64,000 nt of DNA. Origin: Morinoia aosen. Its lineage: Eukaryota; Arthropoda; Malacostraca; Amphipoda; Talitridae. The notes under the pieces are model-generated. The model was given only the letters and a program-made list of their open reading frames with translations, was not told the DNA's origin and made no database searches. Position numbers and translations under genes: made by a program. Shown one piece after another: positions 12,683 to 23,565 of the stretch. The stretch is taken from NCBI GenBank assembly GCA_030386875.1, contig CM059576.1:16062058-16126057 (forward strand), written 5' to 3'. How positions within the stretch are numbered: the stretch's first letter is position 1; each line of letters starts with the position of its first letter.

Positions 12683-12897
12683 CTCTACCACATCCGAATG
12701 AACGACTCCGACTCCGACTCCGACTCCACCACATTCGGAAAAGCGACTCCGACTCCGACTCCATCACACTTCAGAGTAGCGACTCCGACTTCGACTCCAC
12801 CACACTTCAGAGAAGCGACTCCGACTCCGACTCCACCCTAAAACATCCGACTTCGGCGACTCCGACTCCCGACTCCGACTCCGACTCCGCAACCCTG
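12683..12897. repeat. Right subterminal GACTCC array of the hAT-like element
   Basis: Four to five units, each of two or three GACTCC hexamers plus a spacer such as CACCACATTCGGAAAAGC or ATCACACTTCAGAGTAGC. They end in a run GACTCCGACTCCGCAACCCTG. The array lies next to the right terminal repeat. Its spacers differ in sequence from those of the left array, while the hexamer is the same. Confidence 0.85.
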
Positions 12898-12905
12898 CCT
12901 CTGAG

Positions 12906-15060
12906 ACTCCTCTTGGTTATAGTGGGTTATCTGCCATCATTTTTATTTAGGGTTTCTTTTTGATGTTAAGGTTACACTAAGGGGGACAGCCCAGCAATTT
13001 CTAATATTTTGACCAATTGTGAAGAAATGGGCACATTATATGTTTTTAAAAAAACATTTTGCTTACGGAACTTTTCCGATTTTTGCCTTGGTTTTTGAGA
13101 AAATGGGATATGTTAATTCTTTAAATTTTTTAGCATTTCAAAAGAATAGAAGTTATTGAGTTTTCCTGAGAATAACAAATAACTTACAGTGTTGCTAAAT
13201 TTCAGTCAGACTTATAGTTTTGCTAAATGTCTTCCAATATAAATTCCAGACTCTATATCAAATTGGCAAAAACCCTTATCTATGACCACCAGTGAAAATA
13301 AATTATTAAAACACATCATAAGGAGTTGAAGGTGGTGCACATGCATTGTAAAATAAATGAAACAGGACCTGTGAAAATTCCACAGACAATGCCTTTGTTA
13401 TGCTAGGTGGACCCATGAAACCAAAATCAGTCAACATTCCCTTGATAATTCCAACATAAAATATTTCGACATAAACTATACCATCCTATCCTAATCAAAC
13501 CGATCCTGATATTTCGAATGTAAAAAAACTGTGGACCCATGAAAAATTCCAACAACATTACCTAACCTATCCTGATTTATCAATGCGTGTAAAGGCAATC
13601 TTTTACTGCAGTGGTCTCAAAACTACAGCCCTTGAACCAATTCAGCCTTGTAACAATTCATAGTAGTAATTGGACTTGCAGATTTAGCAAGCATACACTT
13701 GTTGTGAGTGCATACTTAGAGACTTCTCAAGAAATGATAAACAATGACAAAATTAGAACAGTTTTGGCCCCTAAAAATTACTTAAGTAATCAGTATGGCC
13801 CTTGGGCTTGAAAGTTTAGAGACCCCTGTAATTTAATGCAACACTCAGTAATTCGGTATCCATGATACCGCTAACTTGGATGAGAGCGTAACGGAGTGAC
13901 TAACTAAGGAAGGAATGAGCAGAATATTATTTAGATGGTACTCCAATGATCTAATCTAAACAGAAATTTACATGCAGTATTGCACTCCTAAATATTCACA
14001 CATCATCTACATACATGGCTGTGTACACCAAAATGAATGCAAAATGACAGCATAAACCCAAAAACAATAAGTTGCAGATAATTTCGAAAGCACTAAAACT
14101 TTGTGTTTGATGTTGCCACATCTCCACCCACAGCATAGGACTTTCCATTTGTCTATGCTCCTGATATTCAGAAAACATATGTACTAATTGCACTATGTTC
14201 AAACTTTGTTTCATCTTCTGCAAGGCTCAAAAAAAATTCAATTCAAACCAGAAGGCTATACAGACCATGTCAAAATAATGACTGGAGAGAAATATTCATT
14301 GCGCAATTTGATTTTATTTTTGAACAAAATTTTTGCAACATTATATCCTATTAGTAGACATGACCCATCAAAAATGAGTGGATGTGATATTTTTCCTAAA
14401 TAAATCTCCCAGATGTAAATCACAAACAACTATATCCATCCTAATCGTAGCCTACCAGTGATTAAAATATTCTTAGTATCACAAATACGATCAAGTACCT
14501 GGAACACTTTGAATGCAATTGGTAAAACTGAAGTTCAATATTCAACTCAAATTTAATGTCAATAGTTATAGGCAATTTTGAAACTAGCAATCAGTAACTG
14601 AATCATACCCTCATCTAGCTTTAACTAAGTAATGATGAAAATTGAGTTTCCGACTCCTGGGAAATCAACAGCATTGTAAAAATCTTATCCATAGCCACCA
14701 GCAGCACACGTTGCAGTCAGAGTGTTAAGAGCTTGACAGAAAGACAGGCCAACCAAAAAAGAAACATCTGTGAATCCATATAGAAACTCTGCCGATTGTG
14801 ATAAAATAGGGAAAATGATAAAAAAAACATAGAAATTTATTTATTCAAAAAGACACCTGAGTTTATTATCACATAATGATAATTTATTTTTTCTTTTACT
14901 ACATTTCATGATATCATTAACAGCAGGTCTTGCCCTCAAACCAGTAGAGTGAGCGTCTATCTTAATACCATTTGGGTTTATTTCCACACTAGAAAGGCTT
15001 AGTTTTCTGCTTTAATATTAACTGTCTTTGTCTCACACCCAGAAAAGAACTAAGTCTCAC
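12906..15060. other. Intron, with repeat fragments only
   Basis: No exon is supported. Pieces of the dispersed repeat seen at 8186, 29690 and 33393 occur at about 13395-13580 (GTGGACCCATGAAA, CCTATCCTGAT) and 13845-13880 (TTCGGTATCCATGATACCG). Confidence 0.45.
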
Positions 15061-15172
15061 CTTGCGTCGTGTTATCCCCTGCAACTTCTTGCTTGATGAA
15101 ATCCTGCCTGCAGCACAGCCTCTCCACTTCAGCATCCGCCAGCTTGTGCACCATAACCACTGCACGCTCCAT
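15061..15172 (-). CDS. First coding exon of the minus-strand host gene
   Basis: From an ATG at 15172-15170 the minus strand encodes MERAVVMVHKLADAEVERLC, then CRQDFIKQEVAGDNTTQ. It ends at 15061 with one extra base before a good splice donor (AAG followed by GTGAGA). FIKQE is another psi-K-x-E motif, matching the style of the two in exon 2 (451-614), and the splice phase fits that exon exactly. An in-frame TAA lies 12 bases upstream of the ATG, which supports this start. A possible acceptor (TTGCTCAG) at about 15189 would make the exon internal with a short untranslated part. The gene product is not recognised. The composition suggests the N-terminus of a nuclear regulatory protein. Confidence 0.6.
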
Positions 15173-15189
15173 GCTGGGTGCTTAGGTAC

Positions 15190-15855
15190 CTGAGCAATGG
15201 GATGCTTGTTTGTTCTAATATTTGAGAAAACTGAAGCCATAACTAGAAAAAGTTAAAAACATAACACTGTTTCTCCATCATTTCAGAAAATAATAGGTGA
15301 CCACACATTTCAATAATGCAATAAAACCATGTATCAAGTGGATCAGACAATATAAAGTCATTTATCAAACGAATAGAGCAATATAATTTTCGTCTTTGTG
15401 TTTTGGTATGAACAACTTAAAGCTTCTTTAGTGAAAAAAGTGTGCAGTCAAGATAATTATTTCATTGAAGTGAAACCTGTTTTTTTAAATCCATTGGTTT
15501 TTCAAATGAAACAAGTACAATTGAATTACTTTGCAAGTCAATTCTTTAGTTTTTTGTAGTCTGGTTGCTTCATAACAATCAGCTAGCACAAGATTAGTAT
15601 ATTTATTTTTGGGTCTCAAATGATCAATCAATGATGAATAGTTAACAGAAATCAAATGTTCATAAATCAACTTGAGCATCAAGTTATAGAAGTTACTGTC
15701 TTCATTAGGGTCTCCCATAGCTGGGTCATCATTAAGGCAGAAGTAGTTGTCTAGATCAAGTTTCAGAATGTTATCTGTCTGTTACAAATTAGGGTTCACA
15801 AAATGGTTGCAATTACGTATTGCTAGTACCTATGCCATGAGAATTAATAAGTCAA
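15190..15855. other. No gene seen
   Basis: AT-rich sequence upstream of the coding exon on the minus strand. The open frame at 15485-15718 has no splice borders or recognisable motifs. Confidence 0.4.
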
Positions 15856-17331
15856 GGGAACCATGTTGGGGGCATCTGCAGTCCAAAAGTCGATTCTCCC
15901 GATTTTTTGTATTGCTTTAAATGAGTTTGAGATATGTCCCCGAATGTCTGTAAAAATATCAGGAACGTATCCCAGAGCTAACGTCCCCCCCGGGAGGGGG
16001 AGAGCATCCCCCTTAAGGACCTTTTTTCATTTTTTAACCTAGAGCACAGAAATTTGGTTTACTGATAGGAAATGCAATTTAGAATCATTTATCATTCATG
16101 AATAAATTAGATTTTCTTGAAAAGAAAATGGGAAATCATAGAAAACGACATTTTTGGAGGGGGTTTGCTAAATGCTTCTTCTCCTATAGTTTTTGAGCTA
16201 CAGTAATGATTTTGGTATCATTGGATGCAGAATAACGTGGACATTAAAAAAAATAAAATTCTCAAACTTTCAATTTTATTTTATTTTTTTATATATATTT
16301 CATCATTCATATTCCTCAAGGTAAGCATCCCCCTTCCAAATATTTTTTTTATTATTGAATTTAGAGCGATGAAATTTGGTATACTGATAGGAAATGCAAT
16401 TTAGAATCATTTATCATTTCCCACAAAATGCGATTTTCTTGAAAAGAAAATGGGAAATCATGGAAAACGACATTTTTTGGGGGGGGGGGGGTTCTAAATG
16501 CTTCTTCTCTGATAGTTTTTGAGCTACAGTAATGATTTTGGTATCATTGGATGCAGAATAACGTGGACATTCCAAAAACTTGAATGCTTTTCCTCAAATT
16601 TCCAATATAAAAATTAAAAAAAAAGAAAATCAAAATATTCAAGAAAATTCAAATTTATGACGTCATAACTTTGAAACAAGAATGAATTTTGAAAAACTTC
16701 CTAATGCATTGTCAAGCCCTTGTTTTTTGCATCCAATGATACCAAAATCATCACTGAAGCTCAAAAACTGTAGGAGGAGAAGCATTTTTTTCTTAAATCG
16801 TCGGTATTGAACAATAACGATTTTCAATACATTCGTTATAATGGGGCCGAAGTTTACAAAGGTAGAGCAATGTGGTTTGCTGCATTTGGAAGTCACATGT
16901 GTAATCTACAATTTGGTAAGTTGATTTTCAAAAAATTTTACGTGAAAATTTTTACGAAGACTTTTTACCCTAAATTAAAACTCTAACTATAGCTTTTTGA
17001 AAAAAAATTCTAGAAATTCAGAATGAATTCAAATTCAAAAACGGTCTTACCAATTTTTGGAGCACACATTGTACATTCACATGCAACAAACCCCATTGCT
17101 CTAGCTTTTCAAATTTCGGCCCCATTATAACGAATGTTGTATATATATTTTTTTTATTTATCATGAATAACTCATTTTCCATGTCCTAATGCAAAAAAAA
17201 TTGTAGAAGAAAAGTTGTTGGGAATCTAGAGATCTAGTAGTCTGCAAATTTTCATAAACGTAAGTCCGATAGAAAAAAATCTACGGATGGAAATCAAGTT
17301 ATGGGCCGACCGGTGGGCGTGGTTCCCTTAA
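15856..17331. mobile_element. TTAA-type foldback element with repeated internal modules
   Basis: The inverted ends are GGGAACCA and TGGTTCCC. The right flank is TTAA and the left is TCAA, probably a mutated TTAA. Inside, a block of about 240 bp containing GAGCTACAGTAATGATTTTG and TATCATTGGATGC occurs twice in direct orientation (16010-16245 and 16320-16575) and once inverted (16680-16800). A second inverted pair around ATTCGTTATAATGGGGCCGA lies at 16820-16900 and 17080-17140. No protein is encoded. Related blocks occur at 48228-49400 and 55550-56400. Confidence 0.6.
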
Positions 17332-18244
17332 GATGGATGTAATCATTCTGTCATAATTAAAACTGGGCTTTGAGAACTGGCATTCTAAATTCAAACATAG
17401 CAACAATCAACAAACAATGCTTCACAAAAAAAGTCCATTCACATAAATGCTCATGAGCATTTACGCTCAAATATGATCATTTCTGATATGAAAACGAATT
17501 TCCAAAAAGTGACATTTCTTTTCTTGTTCCAATATACAATGCATACACACAGGCTGTTTGTAAACTCATGGTACAAACTTTGGCAGTGGGTAGAAAAATT
17601 GAAAGTAACTTTTTGATGAATAAATAAAGTCTGGAAAGCCACATCTGGCCACATTTGTGTATGTGTGTTGTTGATGGATATCAGTTCATGGTGTGAAGTA
17701 GTTCAACACTATAAATTGCTACCCAAATTTTAAAAAAACTGAAATGCACATGGAATACAGTTTGGCAAATGGCAATGCAAGATTGACAGCTAGACTGTAG
17801 ACAGAGCAGTTTCCCATCTATCATGTACCTGATCACTGATTCTTCACAAGGTTGCATCAACATCTGAAAGATGCCTGCAGTTCTAAGGTGAACAGAAGAG
17901 AAGCGGATGGTAGAATGTAAGGGCAAAAACCCATTTAGGATGATGAGCGGTTATTACGCCATTTTGAAAGAAACCCACATAATAGCACTCGAGCCGCTGC
18001 ACATGATCTTGGAATACATTGCTACTCTGAAGCATGGAACGTACTCTATGCTGACAGCCTGTACCCGTATCATGTTACACGAGCACAAGAATTGCTCTCA
18101 ACCGACTCTCAGCAACGTGAAAGATCTGCACGCCTGGTTCATAAATAGAAATACTGCAGGTAATGAAATTTCAAAGCATTTACTCTCCACTGATAAACAA
18201 CTTTTATGAGTGGTAGTATGTTTAAAATGCATAATTTACACTTG

Positions 18245-18480
18245 TGGCAACCTGATAACCCGCATGCTTAGCATCAGTGCAACCACCAAGTGCAGTCTAC
18301 TGTGAATGTAAGGGCAGGAATTATTGACAACCATTTGGTTGGGCTGTATGTGCTTCCAGCATGTTTAACGAGGAAAAACTAAGAAGTATTTTTCAGGGAG
18401 TTTTTACCTGACCTAGAAAATGTACTTTTGGACATACAATGCAACAAATGGTTTCAACACAATGGAGCTCCACCCTGTAA
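18245..18480 (+). pseudogene. Transposase fragment, middle part (insect mariner-like, DUF4817 type)
   Basis: Translated with frame changes, this segment reads LWQPDNPHA, then VNVRAGIIDNHLVGLYVLPA, then LLDIQCNKWFQHNGAPP. The pattern (DNPH, VWAGI...GPYVLP, WFQHDGAPPH) belongs to the DDE transposases of insects often annotated with an N-terminal DUF4817 helix-turn-helix. In this copy the aspartate of HDGAPPH is asparagine, and stops are present. The family assignment rests on remembered motif patterns. Confidence 0.6.
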
Positions 18481-19254
18481 TGATCGTCGTTTCTTTTCTG
18501 ATCAAGTATATTGATTACGATAATTCATGGATAATTTTCATGATCCACCTTCAAATAAAGATTTTGTCTATAGCAGGTTTCAAAACACTTGCTATGCATG
18601 GCCACACATTTACTGTTTTGAAGTTTGATGAACACCACACGTGACAAGAGATGAATTGGAACCAGCATATGTTAAAGATGATATTAAGTCGCAATCTTAC
18701 GTAACTTGGGGGAAGCAGCGGTGATGATGTCGATATATAAGATAGAGGTCTCTTATTTTATGTTATATTGGATATGTCGTTCTGAGATTTGAAGTCACAT
18801 GAGCAATTTATACAATAACAACCTCAGTGTGCCCAACTGAGTTCAATTTAGAGTTACTAGGATAGGTGGCAGCAAAGAGACCCTTCTGAGACTAATTCTC
18901 GTACAGGAATGAATAACCCAAACTCTCAGTAGAATCTTATGTAGAAGCTATTGCCGCAGCTCATACAAGATTGTTGGCAGCACTCAAACGTCATGAGGCT
19001 TTTTCATGCATCATTTTCTGATGCCGCTTTGCTGCTGCCACGCAGGCATTGTCCTCTCTCTGCTAATACGGCTTTCTGCTGAGGTTTTGCTGAATTTGCT
19101 GATTCTTATCAGAGGCCTTGCGAGTCGGGGCGTGCGTCCAACCTGCGGTCCAACCGTCCTTTGCCGTGAACCGTTGCCAGTTGAGGCAACCGCTATCGTG
19201 GGTAATTTCCATGGTACGCAATTATGTAGCAAAGTACATAACAATATCCCCCTA

Positions 19255-19615
19255 TACAACGCAACAAATGGTTTTAACACAATAGAGCTCCACCCCATGT
19301 CACTAGGAATGCGCGTCAATATCTTCACTGTACCTTTCTGGACAGACGGATAAGATGATTTGGACCCATACCATGGCCAGCTCAGTCAACAGATTTAACA
19401 CCTTTGAACTTCTACCTTTGGGGTCACCTGAACAGTTTGGTTTCTGAATAGTCAGTGGAGACAGATGGATCTGATTGAAAGGATAGTAGAGGCTGCAGGA
19501 CACTTTACGGATGATCGATAAGTGTTCATTAGTGTTCAGGAATCACTACTGCATTGGCACAGAACCTGCATTATAGCAGAAGGTGGTCACGTTGAGCATA
19601 TATTGTGAAGTATTT
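19255..19615 (+). pseudogene. Transposase fragment, C-terminal part
   Basis: The segment restarts with a second copy of the NKWF..HN.APP stretch and continues RNARQYLHCTFLDR, GPIPWPAQSTDLTPLNFYLW and GHLNSLVSE. This matches the SPDLTPLDFFLWGH region that carries the last catalytic residue in this family. There are several stops. About 0.77 kb of unrelated sequence separates it from 18480, and about 40 bp is duplicated at both sides (18435-18475 and 19253-19295). Confidence 0.65.
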
Positions 19616-19915
19616 CCATTCACGTGGTTAGGTTAAGGTGGTTTCCATCTGTGGAGAAACATGATTTGATATCTAGTGAGTGATAGATTTTCACACTTTT
19701 TGTTATTCGTAAAAAAGTTGTTATCAGCTTATCAACCCACTGCCAAAGTTTGTACCATGAGTTTACTAGTCCCTGTATAAGGTTATGCAAATAATTGTCA
19801 TTTCAATAATTGAAAAACACCCTGCTATTTCATGTAAGTTTCCTGCAAAAAAATAATGGATAAAATTTCAAAACAAGTTTAAAATTAGAGGTTGCTACCA
19901 TCCTCTGAACATTCT

Positions 19916-20143
19916 TTAACACGTTTAGTGCGGCGTGACCCACTGGTGGTCATTTAGGTGATTTTCATAATGCTCCTGGCCGACCAGCAGTCACTGACTC
20001 AACTTTTATAAATACTAAATGAAAGTTGAATGAAGGCATGATCAAGTGAAAGTTTGCGATTTTAAAATTTTCTTACTGCAATTAACTCTAAATTTGAGCT
20101 GGAGATTGAACTTCAGTTTAACCCGTCGCACTTAACGTGTTAA
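19916..20143. mobile_element. TTAA-flanked MITE, copy 2
   Basis: 228 bp between two TTAA sites, with ends CACGTTTAGTG and CTTAACGTG. Same orientation as copy 1 and clearly similar over its length, but diverged. Confidence 0.8.
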
Positions 20144-20289
20144 ATTGTTGAGCTTCAGTATTTCAGACAGTGTTAGAAGCTCCAATTTCTTACTTCACCC
20201 CTCTTCTGTCTGCAACACAACTGTTAAAGGTGTTGAAACCCCCAAAAATAGGTGAAAATTGATGAGACTAATCATCAAACAGCATTTAA

Positions 20290-22015
20290 CCCTTTATGAC
20301 CGGCGTGAACAAATTCGTTCAGTCAAAAATAAATGGATACTGCTTACAAAATATAGAGCGGATCAGTTCAAATACGGACTAAACGCGTTCATTCAGTATC
20401 TGTGCAGTTGCCAAATACCAACAGATAGTGACAGTGTGTGTTTTACCTTCAGTGTGACGGCGTCCTCTGATAGAAGTGGGAGGTTGTCTCTACAGGCAAA
20501 TTCAAAGTCTTTCTAGCTCCATGGCGGATGACAGAGGTAAGTTGAAGTGATCCAAAAAATTTTAGTGGTAACGTGACTATTCTACTACATAATGAAACAG
20601 TGTTTGAGCCTAAATGTTGAAATATGTGTGTGCTACGATTGATTTTTTTGCGATGAACTAATTCCACCAGTTTGTACTAGATACTCTATTTTGACAGGTG
20701 AACGAATGAGTTTACTTTGAATTTCAGAGCAAAAAAGTGTTTATAAAAATTGATTTCTGTTACACTGTCCAGGTACTGCGGCAAATATGTTTTATAAAAG
20801 AGGACCAAATCAACATAGGATTACAAATCAACTCTCAGACACCGCAGACAGTGATGGGGACGACGATTATGATACTGATGACACCGTTGCAGATCCAATG
20901 TTTGTTCTTGATGATCAAGATGACTGTAAGTGTTCTGACACTGTATGTACTTTTATTTACTCTGCATTTTTATTGAACTAAGATATATCCTCAACCTGAA
21001 AAGAACGTGGAATGGTACGACCAGAAGGCTAAGAAAAAATTAAAATGGAGTGTCCAGGCATCGTCCAAACTTACGTTTCATCCATGGGTGGTGTTGACAA
21101 AGCAGACGTTTTCATATCATTGTACAAAATTGATCTAAGATCAAAAAAATATTACCTGAAAATGATGTTCTGCATGTTTGACATTATCATTGTAGACGGT
21201 TACTCTACAAGCGTGATGCACAAGAGCTGAAAATTCCAAAGAAAGATGTTCGACCTCTGGCTTCTTTTAAACTGAGGGTAGCATTTGCATTGATGCAAGC
21301 AGGGAAGGTATTGAATGTAACTAAAAGAGGAAGACTTAGTAACAGTGATCAACACAGAAAAAGATTCTGTAGAGGTGCTGGACCTCATCCGGACGCTATC
21401 AGGTATGACCAGGTAGGTCATTGGCCAGATGTTGCTGAAGTGCATCAGCTTTGCAGACTAGAAGGCTGCAAAGGTTGGACCAATGTAACATGCAGTAAGT
21501 GTGACGTCCATATATGCATGAATGGCAAAAATAATCTTTTTCTGATTTACAATAAATAATAATTGAAGTCAATAAAACGTGTGTCCAGTCAGTTCTGTTT
21601 TATTTTCAACCTTTGAAATGTCATGAGGATGTTCAGTTTGTTTTTTATTTTATACCAGAGGAAACGATGCATCATAAAAGGAGTTTATTTAGATTTACTA
21701 GATTATAAAGAACAATATTGTTCATAATCTATGTACAAATTAGCTTTTATACAAAAATGTCATGTTTTTTCCCCGAAACTTTAGTAAATTACACGTAGTA
21801 TTCAGTTATTCAACGGTTGTTCTTCCTAACATAATTGCTACAGTTTCTCTATTACATGACGAACTGAACGAATTAGTTCAGTCATGTTAAAATCTATGAA
21901 AATATATATTTTTTCATTTTGAAGACACCTGTGGTTTTATTTCTTTAAAAACTGACTAAAAATAGCGAAAAAATAATTTTTTGTCCCTCTAAATTATAAT
22001 TCAGGTCATAAAGGA
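20290..22015 (+). mobile_element. piggyBac element, internally deleted
   Basis: The left end CCCTTTATGACCGG follows TTAA (20286-20289). The right end CAGGTCATAAAGGA precedes TTAA (22016-22019). TTAA duplication and CCCTTTATGACC termini identify piggyBac. The 1726-bp element retains the N-terminal and C-terminal parts of the transposase but has lost most of the catalytic core. Confidence 0.85.
20521..21558 (+). pseudogene. piggyBac transposase remnant with a 5' intron
   Basis: A short first exon ATGGCGGATGACAGAG ends at 20536 before GTAAGT. An acceptor CTGTCCAG ends at 20772, and the next exon continues in phase (MADDRG then TAANMFYKRGPNQHR). It runs on with an acidic stretch DSDGDDDYDTDDTVADP, typical of the piggyBac N-terminus. 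After about 20950 the catalytic domain is missing. The text resumes with CPGIVQTYVSSMGGVDKADV and LRSKKYYLKM, the conserved MGGVD and SKKW-like region. The C-terminal Cys/His zinc-binding region (CRLEGCKGW, CSKCDVHIC) ends at 21558. Piggybac transposases cut and paste at TTAA. This copy cannot be active because catalytic aspartates of the core are lost. Confidence 0.8.
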
Positions 22016-22019
22016 TTAA

Positions 22020-23048
22020 AAACCAGCAATAACCCACAGCATGAGCAAAAAATTATCTAACATTGCAGAAAAATCACAGATGCTGAATACTTTAGTAGTT
22101 TGTTGAATCCCTCATTACCATTGCATAAATGCTTTTACATAGGAAAGATAAAAGATCATATGGAATAAACTAAAGAAAATGTGTAGCAAGGAACATAGTG
22201 TATTCTTATACAAGCTACCCAGAGCATTACAACAGAAAGTTTGGAGGGATTAAAACCAAAAAGAAATGAAAAGGTATGGAAACCCAGAGAAGATAAGTGG
22301 GTACTGCACAAAACATAGAAAACACACAGGCTTATTCAAAGGTGAGACAACTCAACAGCTAGAGGAAATTTCTCATTTAGATCAGACTACCTAGATGAAC
22401 AGTAGCCTCATGACTACTAGGGAATTCTCAAACTAAACCTTGTTTTCTCTAGATGTCTTTCTAATTCATGATTCAGAAACTGATACTAAATCAAGATATC
22501 AAAAAGGTGATTTATTTGAAAAAATTAAGGCTGTGATGGCAAGTTTGTAAAGCTGTATGATAAATGACCAATGTACATTTTATTAAAAAAAACAAGATCT
22601 TTAATAGTTTTTGTTTTATGTTTAACTTCTGAAATAGCCACCATAAGATTCAAAACATACATCAACATAGAGAAAAATTTGCAATTATTTTTTATGCTAA
22701 GTAGAGAAATGGATAGACGTAATGACTTCTCAAATGTAAAAGTAAATTGTGAAAATAATTTTGCCAAGAAACACATAACCTGGTAAATTGTCTCAACAAA
22801 ATGGAACTACAGCCTACAATGTATATGAAACCATGGATTAGTTGAAGGGCTGATTTCCTCAATGACTAATTTCATGTAGATCAAATTTTCCTAAGTCAAC
22901 AGATTACCCGATTTGTGTCTTTTTTAGATTTAATTTTTTGACTTGGTAACATGAGTATTTTGTATTGCACATTCCTGCACTGAATAACAATGCCAGAGTT
23001 AAAGTATTATACTAGATATGTTAGTTTGAGCCTTCCTTTGCCCAACAG
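22020..23048. other. No gene seen
   Basis: AT-rich sequence with many short open frames and no motif. It ends in the pyrimidine tract and AG of the candidate exon at 23049. Confidence 0.4.
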
Positions 23049-23163
23049 GTGTTCTAATGGGAAGAACGTTGATGGCAGCGTTCAGTTTGGAGTTGAGGCA
23101 TCAAGAAGTCTACACACAAGGTCTGCTGTCACACAGGGTCCCCCCTGCATACAAGAACAGCAA
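23049..23163 (+). CDS. Candidate internal exon of a plus-strand gene (unidentified)
   Basis: A strong acceptor (CCTTCCTTTGCCCAACAG) is followed by 115 bp ending at a good donor (CAA then GTAAGG). The frame starting with two bases of a split codon reads VLMGRTLMAAFSLELRHQEV, then YTQGLLSHRVPPAYKNS, with no stop and a protein-like composition. A second frame (CSNGKNVDGSVQ...) is also open, so the frame is not proven. I do not recognise the family. The young LTR element inserted about 400 bp downstream would lie in the following intron. Confidence 0.45.
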
Positions 23164-23565
23164 GTAAGGAAAAGAGTTTAAGAAACTAAATTAAGATTGA
23201 AGAAGAAAGATATGGATACTGAGATGAGAGCAGTACCTGAAAAAAAGATGACCCAAAACAAAATGAAATTATTCCATTTTAATAAAAAGAATACCTTCCT
23301 GACTTTAAGCCTGGGATCTAAAATTCCTCCAGGGAGCAGCAATTACCATAGAAACAGAAGTTGTATCCTGGTGAGAGGAGAATAACTTTCAATTGTTTAC
23401 TCTATTACATATACATCTATTGGGAGTTTCTTTCACAGCAAGGCCCAACAGCACTATGTGGATTTACTCTTGTAGCTTTATAAGAATTCAAAGATTCCAG
23501 ACCTTAAGATTTGTAACAATTACACATCCTATTTACCAACTGTAGGTCAGCTTCTGAAATGAGGG
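23164..23565. other. Probable intron up to the LTR insertion
   Basis: No exon supported. The last bases (AGGG, 23562-23565) are the target duplication of the LTR element. Confidence 0.4.

Larger units (their letters stand above)
2139..12897. mobile_element. 10.76-kb hAT-like element with nested insertions
   Basis: The left end CAGGGTTGCGGAGTCGG and the right end (its exact inverse at 12881-12897) form a 17-bp perfect terminal inverted repeat. It is flanked by a perfect 8-bp direct duplication CCTCTGAG at 2131-2138 and 12898-12905. An 8-bp duplication and ends starting CAGGG are hallmarks of the hAT superfamily. No hAT transposase is readable inside, so this is a non-autonomous or eroded copy. 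Much of its length comes from later insertions: a Helitron (2675 to about 7438) and an inverted-repeat element (8186-10722) that holds a MITE (8715-9488). The intact duplication shows that both ends belong to a single insertion. Confidence 0.85.
17550..19775 (+). mobile_element. Decayed Tc1/mariner-like element
   Basis: The inverted ends share AGTAAACTCATGGTACAAAC and continue as TTTGGCAGTGGGT. The right end reads CAGGGACT with TA flanking; the left end is diverged (CAGGCTGTTT). The element contains pieces of a transposase on the plus strand (18245-18480 and 19255-19615). Confidence 0.75.

Noticed and set aside
19011..19353. Overlapping ORFs of over 100 codons on both strands in a GC-richer patch
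   Set aside because: They cross the junction into the decayed transposase and have no recognisable domain; both cannot be real.
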